From positions 1 through 33,967 of the forward strand of contig UQRP01000029.1 in the NCBI GenBank assembly GCA_900543585.1: a stretch of DNA of 33,967 bases, read 5' to 3'. The notes under the pieces were generated by a model. That model did no database searches, was not told where the DNA came from, and saw nothing but the letters and a program-made list of their open reading frames with translations. Source of the DNA: an uncultured Prevotella sp. GTDB lineage: Bacteria; Bacteroidota; Bacteroidia; Bacteroidales; Bacteroidaceae. Position numbers and translations under genes: made by a program. Shown here in pieces: positions 1-8,096 of the stretch (position 1 is the first letter of the stretch; each line of letters starts with the position of its first letter).

Positions 1-24
1 ACCGGTCACGGCCACATATAGAGT

Positions 25-153
25 TTAATAAAAGCCACTTTTTAAAGTGGACTCATTCATAAGATCTTTGACTTTGGAAAATTTCTTGTATTTTTTGTTA
101 TGTCCGGTCTCAATCAATTCCTTTAAGTCTTGGTCTTCGAATTCTATCTTCAT
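25..153 (-). CDS. Short ORF resembling the N-terminus of a HigB/RelE-type toxin, probably truncated
   Basis: This is a 42-residue frame beginning MKIEFEDQDLKELIETG and ending at TAA. The opening (MKIEFE, acidic, then LxELxExG and a lysine-rich KKYKK stretch) is like the start of Bacteroidetes HigB/RelE-family mRNA interferases. Those are usually about 90-110 residues, so the catalytic C-terminal half is missing. A good -7 promoter element lies about 20 bp upstream of the start codon. In HigBA operons the toxin comes first, so an antitoxin gene would lie beyond the left edge of the window and cannot be seen. A small unrelated hypothetical protein is an alternative. The family call is from memory of N-terminal patterns only. 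Confidence 0.35.
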   Translation of the reverse strand: MKIEFEDQDLKELIETGHNKKYKKFSKVKDLMNESTLKSGFY

Positions 154-172
154 GGCTATATTTCTTAGATTG

Positions 173-180
173 CAAAGATA
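173..180 (-). promoter_or_regulatory. Bacteroidetes -7 promoter element (TATCTTTG) for the short toxin-like ORF
   Basis: Read on the minus strand the sequence is TATCTTTG followed by CA, matching the Bacteroidetes TAnnTTTG consensus. It lies 19 bp upstream of the ATG at 153. No clear -33 TTTG stands at the usual 19-21 bp spacing. Confidence 0.5.
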
Positions 181-273
181 GCAATAAATTACCAAACTAT
201 GGTAACTTTTAGCGTGTTTAACAATTGATTTCTGCTTGCCCTTTCGTCTTTTCAGGTGCTTTTGCTTGTCCTA

Positions 274-1077
274 TCAATCCCTTGTCAATCGCTTCAGGAT
301 GCTGGTGAAGTCTGGGTCGCTGGGTCGCAGCATGTCGGAGTTGACGATGCGGCCATTGGGGTCGATGAGCATGAAGCGGGGGATGCCGATGACATAATAG
401 ACGTTGTCAAGGACATTGTCACCCTCTTGGGTGATGAGATACTGGCTCCACGTCATATTCTGATGCTTGGCGAGGAAGTGCAGCCATTTCTCCCGCTTTC
501 TGTCGCAGGCAATGCTGATAATTTTCACCTTGCTGTCTTTGTATGCTTTCTCCAACTTCTCCAAGTAAGGAATCTCTTCTAAGCAGGGCACGCACCAGGT
601 GCCCCAGAAGTCGATGAAGAGGTATTTTCCGCGGAAGTCCTTCAGGCTGAGCACCTTCCCCTTGGTATCCGTAAAGGTAAAGTCGGGCGCCGGCTTGCCC
701 GCCCAGATTTGGCCGTATTTCTTCTCGACCAGTCGGTAAGCATTATCCACCTTCTTCCTCAGCGAGTCGGTGGTGATGTCGGCATCGACCATCTTGACAT
801 ACTTTTGCGGGTCTTCGGCGATGGACTGGCTGATGAGCTCAGTGAGGAAGTCGGCTTTCAGCCGCTCCCTGACATCGCGCTGGTCAACCTTGCGGTCAAT
901 ATTCTGAAGGAGATGCTCGGTAAAAGCCGTATCATTCTCAGCCATATCGTTGGCAACATAGTCCATCCACTTCTCAAAGTCGTAGGTCTCGGGCTTGTGG
1001 GCGGCAGGAATGCTGTCGGCAAAGCTGCTGCTCACGCCAGCGAGAAGGGCTGTCAAAATCAAAAGTATTCTGTTCAT
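274..1077 (-). CDS. TlpA/AhpC-like thioredoxin-fold protein, periplasmic
   Basis: This 267-residue protein has an N-terminal hydrophobic signal (about residues 3-20, likely cleavage after FA). Residues 22-120 form a helical, charged domain without a recognised motif. The thioredoxin-like domain follows at about 125-265. It shows the family pattern G-x-PAPDFTFTD, a strand ending in FIDFWGTWC, and the redox motif W161-C162-V-P-C165. The cis-proline region is seen as GIPRFMLID. The family performs thiol-disulfide exchange or cytochrome/disulfide maintenance in the periplasm; the partner here is unknown. It starts 10 bp after the SusD-like gene and is the last gene of the SusC/SusD operon. TlpA-like proteins are common passengers in such loci. 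Confidence 0.88.
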   Translation of the reverse strand: MNRILLILTALLAGVSSSFADSIPAAHKPETYDFEKWMDYVANDMAENDTAFTEHLLQNIDRKVDQRDVRERLKADFLTELISQSIAEDPQKYVKMVDADITTDSLRKKVDNAYRLVEKKYGQIWAGKPAPDFTFTDTKGKVLSLKDFRGKYLFIDFWGTWCVPCLEEIPYLEKLEKAYKDSKVKIISIACDRKREKWLHFLAKHQNMTWSQYLITQEGDNVLDNVYYVIGIPRFMLIDPNGRIVNSDMLRPSDPDFTSILKRLTRD

Positions 1078-1086
1078 TTTAGTTCG

Positions 1087-2709
1087 TTATTCGTTGTTAT
1101 AATTAGAGTTGTTATCGTCGTTGGAGCTGTTATCCTCAGAGCTGTTATCTTCCTCAGAATTGTTATTTTCCTGAACGGTTTTCACGACATCGTTGTCGCT
1201 GTATTCATTCTGCGAAATCTGCCCTTTGCTTCTCCTTATCTCAAGATTGGTGATAGGCTGAGCATAACGCGCCGACTTCACGGGAAGCGTGTAGGTGAGG
1301 ACCTCGCTGTTGTCCACGACATTGTTCACCACTTTGTAGAAGGTGTGTGTCACGGTGACGTCGTCGTAGCTGACCTCGTTGTAAGCCAGTCTTCTGATGT
1401 CCTGCCACCGGCTGATGAAAGGCATCTCGCGGTGCCTCTCTTCGAGAATCTTCTCTACGGCCTCCTCCTGGCTGTTGGCCGAGAGTTCGATGTCGCTTGC
1501 CGAGTTTCTGATTCTCGCCCTTCTGAGCGTGTTGACCGTTGCCATGGCCTCGCTCACCTTACCCTGTCTGGCCTCTGCCTCTGCCGCTGTAAGAATCATC
1601 TCCGGCAGTGTGGGGCCCATAGTCAGCAGGTCGTCGCCATAGGAGTTCTGCATGCGGTGGTATTGGATGTCGTCGCCGAAGCCGGAGATGGAGTTGTTCC
1701 AGAGCGCGTGCTTGTTGAAGAACTGTTCGAAGCGCAGGTCATTGTCCTGGTCGTAGAGGCTGATGAGGCTCTCCGAGGGGATGAGATAGATGCCGTTGCT
1801 GACATCGAAGTAGGCCGAGAAGTAGTTCTCGGCATAATTTGTCACCTCGTTTGGGCTGTAGCTCCAAAGCTGCGAGTATTCTATCGACGACTCCTCACTA
1901 GTTTTGGGATCCATGACGGTGGCGGGCTCTAAGGAGTAGCCGTTGTAGTCCTCCAAGGTCACATTCTTGCTCTCCATGGCCTTCTTGGCGTAGGTCTCCG
2001 CCTGTGCATAGTCTTGTGTGAAGAGATAGTAGCGCGCCATCATAGCCTCTACGGCCGGCTTGCTGACTAACCATCTGTCTCCGACATCCTCGGTCGATGT
2101 TGTCAGCGCCGCCTTGAGGTCGTTGAGGATGAAGTCGTAGGTGTCTTTCAGCGAAGCCCTGGTCACATTCTCCTGATAGTCGTTGGCCTTTCTCAGCGGC
2201 AGTCCGGGTGCCGAGAGCGTCGTGGAGCTGTAGGGCTGGCAGTAGGTCTGTGCCAGCTCCCACATGGCCAGAGCGCGGATGAAATGCGCCTGCGCCAGGA
2301 AGTTGGTCTTCTGCGTCTCCGTGGCATCCTTTACCTGGTCGATTTCGTTGATGACGAGGTTGGCGGTGAATATCTTGTTGTAAGCACCTTCCCATAAGGC
2401 ATCGCCATACTGGTTGGTCTCGATGTCGTTGACGGCAAAGGTGAGGCCATTGACAAAGTTTTGGTCCATATACCCCAAGGAATCGTACAGGTTGTTGTCC
2501 ATACCCATGTCGTCGGAAGAAGCGACAGGGATGGAGACAGACTGAATGAACATGGAGTTATTGTTGAACAGCGCCTCTACCTGCTCGCTGCTGGTCAGCA
2601 TCTCGTTGTTACCCTTGCTCGGGATGGTGTCGAGGTAGTCGTTGCAGGAAGCTAAGGTGAGCAGGGCCAGGACCGGCAGCGACTTTATGGTTGTATTGAA
2701 TATTTTCAT
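1087..2709 (-). CDS. SusD/RagB-family nutrient-binding outer-membrane lipoprotein
   Basis: This 540-residue protein has a lipoprotein signal: a hydrophobic stretch followed by the lipobox LTLASC, with C22 as the lipidated cysteine. The mature protein begins NDYLDTIPS, the typical SusD start. Helical TPR-like segments follow (for example LFTQDYAQAETYAKKAM). A late motif reads LPEMILTAAEAEARQGK and then the ILEERHREMPFISRWQDIRRL region characteristic of RagB/SusD. The family binds glycans or other ligands at the cell surface and caps the SusC channel. It starts 19 bp after the susC-like stop. The last ~30 residues are an Asn/Ser/Glu/Asp-only low-complexity tail, which is unusual for this family. 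The ligand cannot be inferred. Confidence 0.93.
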   Translation of the reverse strand: MKIFNTTIKSLPVLALLTLASCNDYLDTIPSKGNNEMLTSSEQVEALFNNNSMFIQSVSIPVASSDDMGMDNNLYDSLGYMDQNFVNGLTFAVNDIETNQYGDALWEGAYNKIFTANLVINEIDQVKDATETQKTNFLAQAHFIRALAMWELAQTYCQPYSSTTLSAPGLPLRKANDYQENVTRASLKDTYDFILNDLKAALTTSTEDVGDRWLVSKPAVEAMMARYYLFTQDYAQAETYAKKAMESKNVTLEDYNGYSLEPATVMDPKTSEESSIEYSQLWSYSPNEVTNYAENYFSAYFDVSNGIYLIPSESLISLYDQDNDLRFEQFFNKHALWNNSISGFGDDIQYHRMQNSYGDDLLTMGPTLPEMILTAAEAEARQGKVSEAMATVNTLRRARIRNSASDIELSANSQEEAVEKILEERHREMPFISRWQDIRRLAYNEVSYDDVTVTHTFYKVVNNVVDNSEVLTYTLPVKSARYAQPITNLEIRRSKGQISQNEYSDNDVVKTVQENNNSEEDNSSEDNSSNDDNNSNYNNE

Positions 2710-2728
2710 TGTAGGATAGTTTATGAAA

Positions 2729-5700
2729 TCAGAACTTTACGTTAACACCCATCGTGAAGGCCAGGCGCGGCTGGTAGCTGCCCGGCAGATAGTCAGGGTG
2801 ATAGTCTTTGGAGTTGGCAGCCCATATCATGCCCACGTTGTCGAGCTTGCAGAAGATGTCAGCACTCTTCATCCATCTGTTCTTGAAGAGGCTTTGCGGC
2901 AGCGAGTAGGCGAAGTCTATCTCCTGCAAGTAGATATAGTCAGCGCTCTCCACATTCATGCTGAAGATGTTGGCAGTCGTACTCCAACTTCCGTATGCGC
3001 TGACATCGATGGGGTTGCCCTCACCGTCGACCGTGGGCAGTGGCATGGCATGCTTGGGATTGGCGATGAGGGAGCCGTCGCTGTTCATCACCTCGCCCAC
3101 CTGGGCGGAGATTGACGCCTTGGCGCCATAGTTGTCAGGGTAGAGGTAGGAGAAGGTGGGCATTTGCATCTTGCCGCCAAAACGGCCGTTGACGTATGCT
3201 GTCAGCATCAAATCCTTCCATCCGAGGCTGAGGGTGAGTCCGGCCGTGTGAGGTGCCACCCTCGTCCCCTCGTAGGTCAGGAAGTCGTGCCAGTCCTTGT
3301 CGTAGATGGAGAAGTCGCTGATGTCGTAGCTGTTGCCGTCTTTGTCAAGGATTTGCGGCATACCATTCTTCATGCCACCGTAGCGCATCTTGAAGATAGC
3401 GCCCATGGGGTAGCCCTGGATGTAATAGGCGTTCATCATGTCGCTGACGTTGCTAATCTCGTTGTATATCTTTGTCACCTTATTCTTGTTGTAGGCATAG
3501 GTCAGCACGCCCTCGAAAGAGAAGTCGCCAACCGCCGCCTTGCCGCCTAAGGTGACCTCCACGCCGCGGTTGTTGAGCTCGGCGTTGTTGTAGGTAGCCT
3601 CATTGGTGCCATAGACACCGGCGATGGCCACGGTGCCCAGAACATCGGTACTCTTCTTGTTGTAATAGTCCACGGTGCCATAGAGATGGTCGTTGAAGAG
3701 CGAGAAGTCGATGCCGAAATCTGTCGACGCCGTCTTCTCCCATCTCAGAGTGGGGTTGCCATAGTCGTAAATCTTACCTGGGTAGAGCCCGGTGTATTCG
3801 TCTACATAGTCAGAGACGGTACTGATGGTGGTAAATGCCGAGGATGACGACGCTGCGTTTCCGTTCTTACCATAAGTCAGTCGGAGCGTGAGTCGCTCGA
3901 AGGGTGTCTTGTCCTTCATCCATTTCTCATTGGCCATATTCCACATGGCGCCGACGCTCCACAGCGGGCTCCAGCGGTATTTGGCCTCTTTGGTGATGAG
4001 GTTGTTGGCATCGCTTCGGGCGCTGGCCGAGAGACCGTAACGCTCGTCGAACATATAGCTGGCATTGCCGTAGAAGGAGACGTAGCGGTTGTGGTTCCAT
4101 GTCTGGCTGACATACTGCTTTCCCTCAGCCGGGACGCCGTAGATGGTGGAGGTGCTGGCATCCATGGTGTCGAAATGTCCGGGCTTGCCTTCAACGCCCG
4201 TACTCGTGGCCGTGACGCCATAGCGGTAGGGTTTGGTCCAAGACTCATAATAGTAGTTGCTCACCTCGTTGCCGATGACGGCTGCCACGGCATGCTTCTC
4301 ACCGAAGGTGCGGTTCAGCGAGAGGTCGTTTCTGAAGAGCGTACTGTGATTCTTGCCCTCGCGGTTGATGACGATGGCTCCGGCGGGCAGCACTGAGGCG
4401 CCGAGGGCGTTGCCCATGAGGTCGCCGGGCGTGAGGTAGTTGACGCGGTAGCGGGTGTAGAAGGACTCCTCGGAGTTGGTGTCGTCGTTGTGGTAGCGGC
4501 TCTTCTCGTATTGGAATTTGGAGTTGAACTGCAAGCCTTCCATGATGTCGAGCTCGAGTCCGAGCTGTATGCGTCCCTGCGTGTTGGTGGTGCGGTTGTT
4601 GCGCGAGCGGGCTTCCTGCAAGAGGTTGTAGTTCATGTTCTTGTAGGTGAATCCGCTCCACTGGTATTTGCTGAGCACGTCGGAGTTGTAGGTGTCGTGG
4701 AAGTTGGTGGCGTAGGAACCATCCGCATTGAGCAGCATCTCGTAGGGCGAGAGCGAGGTGAGGTCGGAGAAGCCGATGAGCGAGGAGTGTGCATTCTTGC
4801 CCACGAGATTGAATCCTGCGTTAAAGGCTATCCATTTGTTGAACCGGAAGTTGTTGTCCCAGTTCAGTCGCCAGGTGTTGTCGTGATGTCCGATGAAGTC
4901 GCCGGCATCATAGATGTAGTTGACCGAAGCCCTGGTATTCCACAGCCCCACATTGCCGGAGACGGACGCCGTGGTGCTGCTGTTGACGGGCGTGCGCAGC
5001 AGTTCGTCCGAGATCTGCTTTCTGTTGTCGCGTGCTGCTAAGGCCGCAAGCTGGGCGTTCATCTCGTCCTGGGTCAGCGTGCCCCATTTATAGCCTTTAT
5101 AGAGCAGCAGCTCGCTCTGCGTGATGGCTTTGAAGAGGCTGCCCATGTCGCCGGTATATTCCTCGCCTATCATATTGTTTTGGAAAGCCCACTTCTGATA
5201 GTTAATCATCTGGGAGGCTGTGGCGAGATTGGTGATGTGGGCGACGTCCTGCCGCTTGCCGATGGTGAGCTGTGTGTTGCCCTCCACGGAGAAGGAGTTC
5301 TTATTCTTGTTCTTCTTTGTGGTGATGACGATGACGCCATTGGCCGAGCGCGCACCCCAGATGCTTGCTGCCGCGGCATCTTTCAGGATGGTGATGCTCT
5401 CCACGTCGTCGGGGTTGATGCGCTCCAGTGCACTCATGTTGGGATTCTTGCTGTTGTTGGAAGTCGGCTGGTTGTCCATGACGGGGAATCCGTCGATGAC
5501 GACGAGCGGTGTCTTGTCGGCATTCATGGTGCTGGTGCCGCGGATGGTGAAGGTCTTGCCACCGCGTCCGTCGTCATTGGCCTGCATGCCCGCGATGAGT
5601 CCGTTGAGGGCATCGGAGAGGTTGGAGGCGTGGCGGCTCTTCAGGTCGTCGGCGTTGATGATGCTGTAAGAACCAGTGGCACGCTCGCGCGAGATGGTCT

Positions 5701-6322
5701 GATAGCCGGTGACGACGACCTCCTTGAGGGTGTGGTCGCCGGTCATCGTGATATTATGGTCGAGGCTCTTCTGCCCGGCCTTTATCGTAATGGCCGCGGG
5801 GTCCATACCGATATACTCGCAGCAGAGCTCGCAGGTGGTGACAGGCGCGCGAAGGGTGAAAAAGCCATTGCCGTCGGTCACGGTCTGCAAGTCGGTGCCC
5901 TTGATTCTCACGGGAGCACCCGGCAGCGATTCGCCATGGTCATCGCGGACGTAGCCGGAGATATATCTGTAGGTAGCCGCTTTGTTCTGCTTCCCCGTCA
6001 CGGTGACGATGCCATCCTTGACAGCATAGTTGCAGCCCAATTTCCCCATGACATTGTCCAAGACTCTTTCCGCGTCGACGTTGTTGACATGGATGGTGAC
6101 GGTGGGCAATGACTTCACCAGGTCAGCAGCGCAGAGGAAGTCGAGGCCCGTCTGCTTCTTCATCTCATTGAAGAAGGTGGTCACAGGTGCCTTGTCAAGG
6201 CTCATCGTCACGGCCTTGTGCTGGTCCGTCTGGGCGAAGCCCGCTGGAGACACCGCCAATGCCACCGCCGTGAGCAGCGCTGCGGCAAAAAGCTTGATGT
6301 GGTTTCTCTCTAATGTTTTCAT
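2729..6322 (-). CDS. SusC/RagA-family TonB-dependent outer-membrane receptor with N-terminal STN domain
   Basis: This 1197-residue protein has a signal peptide ending AGFA at residue 30. Next comes an STN (secretin/TonB short N-terminal) domain at about 38-108, with MSLDKAPVTTFFNEM and a VTIHVNN strand. A carboxypeptidase-regulatory-like beta domain lies at about 118-200 (ISGYVRDDHGESLPGAPV). The TonB plug starts near 203 with VVVTGYQ and contains the SusC signature GVIVITTKK. The rest is a 22-strand-type barrel ending in an aromatic F at the C-terminus. It imports ligand using TonB energy together with the SusD-like partner encoded next. The STN domain is what allows signalling to the FecR protein encoded upstream. 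The 44-bp gap after fecR suggests co-transcription. Confidence 0.95.
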   Translation of the reverse strand: MKTLERNHIKLFAAALLTAVALAVSPAGFAQTDQHKAVTMSLDKAPVTTFFNEMKKQTGLDFLCAADLVKSLPTVTIHVNNVDAERVLDNVMGKLGCNYAVKDGIVTVTGKQNKAATYRYISGYVRDDHGESLPGAPVRIKGTDLQTVTDGNGFFTLRAPVTTCELCCEYIGMDPAAITIKAGQKSLDHNITMTGDHTLKEVVVTGYQTISRERATGSYSIINADDLKSRHASNLSDALNGLIAGMQANDDGRGGKTFTIRGTSTMNADKTPLVVIDGFPVMDNQPTSNNSKNPNMSALERINPDDVESITILKDAAAASIWGARSANGVIVITTKKNKNKNSFSVEGNTQLTIGKRQDVAHITNLATASQMINYQKWAFQNNMIGEEYTGDMGSLFKAITQSELLLYKGYKWGTLTQDEMNAQLAALAARDNRKQISDELLRTPVNSSTTASVSGNVGLWNTRASVNYIYDAGDFIGHHDNTWRLNWDNNFRFNKWIAFNAGFNLVGKNAHSSLIGFSDLTSLSPYEMLLNADGSYATNFHDTYNSDVLSKYQWSGFTYKNMNYNLLQEARSRNNRTTNTQGRIQLGLELDIMEGLQFNSKFQYEKSRYHNDDTNSEESFYTRYRVNYLTPGDLMGNALGASVLPAGAIVINREGKNHSTLFRNDLSLNRTFGEKHAVAAVIGNEVSNYYYESWTKPYRYGVTATSTGVEGKPGHFDTMDASTSTIYGVPAEGKQYVSQTWNHNRYVSFYGNASYMFDERYGLSASARSDANNLITKEAKYRWSPLWSVGAMWNMANEKWMKDKTPFERLTLRLTYGKNGNAASSSSAFTTISTVSDYVDEYTGLYPGKIYDYGNPTLRWEKTASTDFGIDFSLFNDHLYGTVDYYNKKSTDVLGTVAIAGVYGTNEATYNNAELNNRGVEVTLGGKAAVGDFSFEGVLTYAYNKNKVTKIYNEISNVSDMMNAYYIQGYPMGAIFKMRYGGMKNGMPQILDKDGNSYDISDFSIYDKDWHDFLTYEGTRVAPHTAGLTLSLGWKDLMLTAYVNGRFGGKMQMPTFSYLYPDNYGAKASISAQVGEVMNSDGSLIANPKHAMPLPTVDGEGNPIDVSAYGSWSTTANIFSMNVESADYIYLQEIDFAYSLPQSLFKNRWMKSADIFCKLDNVGMIWAANSKDYHPDYLPGSYQPRLAFTMGVNVKF

Positions 6323-6366
6323 AAATCTCTCTTATGGTTTAAATATGATGGTTTTCTGTTTGATGA

Positions 6367-7497
6367 CTATTGTGCTACGAACACCTTCCGGCCCTTTACC
6401 GACATCTTCACCTGGGCCACGACGGCGATGGCATTGAGCGAGTTGTTGATGTCGTCATAGCGGCTCAGGATGCCGGTGATTCTTTTGCCTTTTAATGATT
6501 TGTCGGCAAACTCCACGTCGATGTCGTACCAGTGGGCGAGTACTGCCATCAGCTCGTCGAGGGTGGTATCGTTGAACGAGAAGCGGCCCTCGTTCCAGGC
6601 GATATAGGGCTTGACATCACAGCTCCTGACAGAGGGCTGGCCGTGGGGCGCCATGTCTCCTCTATATCCTGGCAGGAGTCTTGTCTCGCCACCGTCTTTG
6701 GGCAGGAGGCCGACAGAGCCGCTGACGAGGACCACGGCGGTGTGGGTGGCTGTGGTCTCGACATTGAACTCAGTGCCGTATTCCTTGACATCGCCACACG
6801 CAGTCTTGACGATGAACGGCAGCTTGGCATTCTTAGCCACAAAGAAGAAGGCATTGCCATGCAGCCATACCGTTCTGCTGTCATGGCCGAAGTCGGTGGT
6901 GTAGGCCAGCTTGCTGTTGCTGTCGAGATGTACACGGGAGCCGTCGGGCAGCGTCATCCAAAACTCCTTTGCCTTGGCGGTGCTCACCTCGCAGTTCACG
7001 TCTTTGCCTTCGACAAGCGCCGTGAGGATAGAGTCGGCATGGCTCCCCACCTTGACGGAATTGCCATCGACACTGATGGCAGCCTGGCATCGTCCGGCTT
7101 TCTCGCTCTGGGCAATGGCTGAGGAGACGGCCTGGCTGACAGCGACGGGCTCCGCCGGTTGCGGGGCGGGAGTGCGCTGCCACAGGCCAAAGAAGAGCAG
7201 GGCTGCGGCGGCCATGCTGATGGCAGCCGTGAACATTGGCTTCAGGCGGAAGCGACGGCCTTCAGTGGTATTAGAGGAATCTTTTTCTGAAAGGGAGCCG
7301 ATAAGCTCTTGCCAGCGCTTGTCGGGATGCAGGCTGGCGTAAAGTTGATAGGTGCTCTTCACATCACCTTCTTCCAACAACTTCTCGTAGAGCTGTCGGT
7401 GTCGGCTGTCAGCACTGAGCCATGCGTCGAGCTCCTGCTCTTCGTCGGGCGTAATCGTCCCTATTATCTTATGATAGATGATATCTGTTATCGCCAT
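6367..7497 (-). CDS. FecR-family anti-sigma factor
   Basis: This 376-residue protein has a cytoplasmic N-terminal segment (1-85) that would bind the sigma factor. A single membrane helix lies at about 88-106 (alanine-rich, ending LLFFGLW). The periplasmic FecR domain is at about 175-265, with the hallmark WMTLPDGSRVHLDSNSKL and later GTEFNV. The C-terminal DUF4974-like domain is at about 305-376 (FSFNDTTLDELMAVLAHWYDIDVEF). A linker of ~65 residues between the helix and the FecR domain is somewhat long. It relays the state of the STN-containing SusC receptor to the ECF sigma factor encoded 73 bp upstream. The order sigma-fecR-susC-susD is standard for regulated Bacteroidetes uptake loci. Confidence 0.94.
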   Translation of the reverse strand: MAITDIIYHKIIGTITPDEEQELDAWLSADSRHRQLYEKLLEEGDVKSTYQLYASLHPDKRWQELIGSLSEKDSSNTTEGRRFRLKPMFTAAISMAAAALLFFGLWQRTPAPQPAEPVAVSQAVSSAIAQSEKAGRCQAAISVDGNSVKVGSHADSILTALVEGKDVNCEVSTAKAKEFWMTLPDGSRVHLDSNSKLAYTTDFGHDSRTVWLHGNAFFFVAKNAKLPFIVKTACGDVKEYGTEFNVETTATHTAVVLVSGSVGLLPKDGGETRLLPGYRGDMAPHGQPSVRSCDVKPYIAWNEGRFSFNDTTLDELMAVLAHWYDIDVEFADKSLKGKRITGILSRYDDINNSLNAIAVVAQVKMSVKGRKVFVAQ

Positions 7498-7570
7498 TTA
7501 TATATCAGTTTATTAATAAAGCGACTGAAATATAAAAAGGATAACAGAAATAAGCGATTTTTTCTGAATT

Positions 7571-8095
7571 TTATAGAGTCAGCAGCACAAAAGAGAAGTC
7601 TTTGTCGGACAATTGCTGTCTGAGGGCGCTCAGTCCACGCTTCTTCTGCATCTTCACGGTGTTCTCGCTGACGTTCATCATCTTGGCAATGTCTTTCACC
7701 TTGTTGCCCTCCATGAGCAGCAGAAAGACCTCACGCTGGCGGGGCGGCATGCTGTCTATCTTTTCAAGGACGCGACGCCACACTTCGTTGCGGTCCATGG
7801 TCTCTTCGTCGGGCGGAGAGACAAAGGCATCGGGCGACAAATGAAAACCGTTCACCACACTCTGGTGCTTGAGGGTGTCAAGACAGAGATGGTGAACGGC
7901 GGTATAGATATAAGCTCTGGCCGACAGTTCATGATGAAAGTCGGCCTTGTTTTCGAGCATCTTGGTAAAGGCGGCCTGGACGATGTCCTCGGGCAAGGCG
8001 GTGTCGGCAACGATTTTTATGGCATAAAGCACCAGTATTCTATAATACTTACTATAGAATACATGGATCTCCTTTATGCCATCGTTGTCATTCAT
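7571..8095 (-). CDS. ECF-type RNA polymerase sigma factor
   Basis: This 174-residue protein has a sigma-70 region 2 at about 9-75 (PEDIVQAAFTKMLENK, then AYIYTAVHHLCLDTLK). Region 4 lies at about 108-160 with a helix-turn-helix (MPPRQREVFLLLMEGNKVKD, then NVSENTVK). Size and domain order fit Bacteroidetes ECF sigma factors paired with FecR. It should direct transcription of the downstream fecR-susC-susD-tlpA genes. Its ATG lies only 1 bp after the metG stop codon, so its own promoter must lie inside metG or it is read through from metG. An AT-rich 73-bp gap separates it from fecR and might hold a sigma-dependent promoter, which I could not identify. Confidence 0.93.
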   Translation of the reverse strand: MNDNDGIKEIHVFYSKYYRILVLYAIKIVADTALPEDIVQAAFTKMLENKADFHHELSARAYIYTAVHHLCLDTLKHQSVVNGFHLSPDAFVSPPDEETMDRNEVWRRVLEKIDSMPPRQREVFLLLMEGNKVKDIAKMMNVSENTVKMQKKRGLSALRQQLSDKDFSFVLLTL

Positions 8096-8096
8096 C

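Noticed and set aside
709..1932. A 407-codon plus-strand ORF antisense to the TlpA-like and SusD-like genes
   Set aside because: It is a high-GC shadow frame spanning two well-supported minus-strand genes, with valine/leucine-rich composition and no domain pattern.
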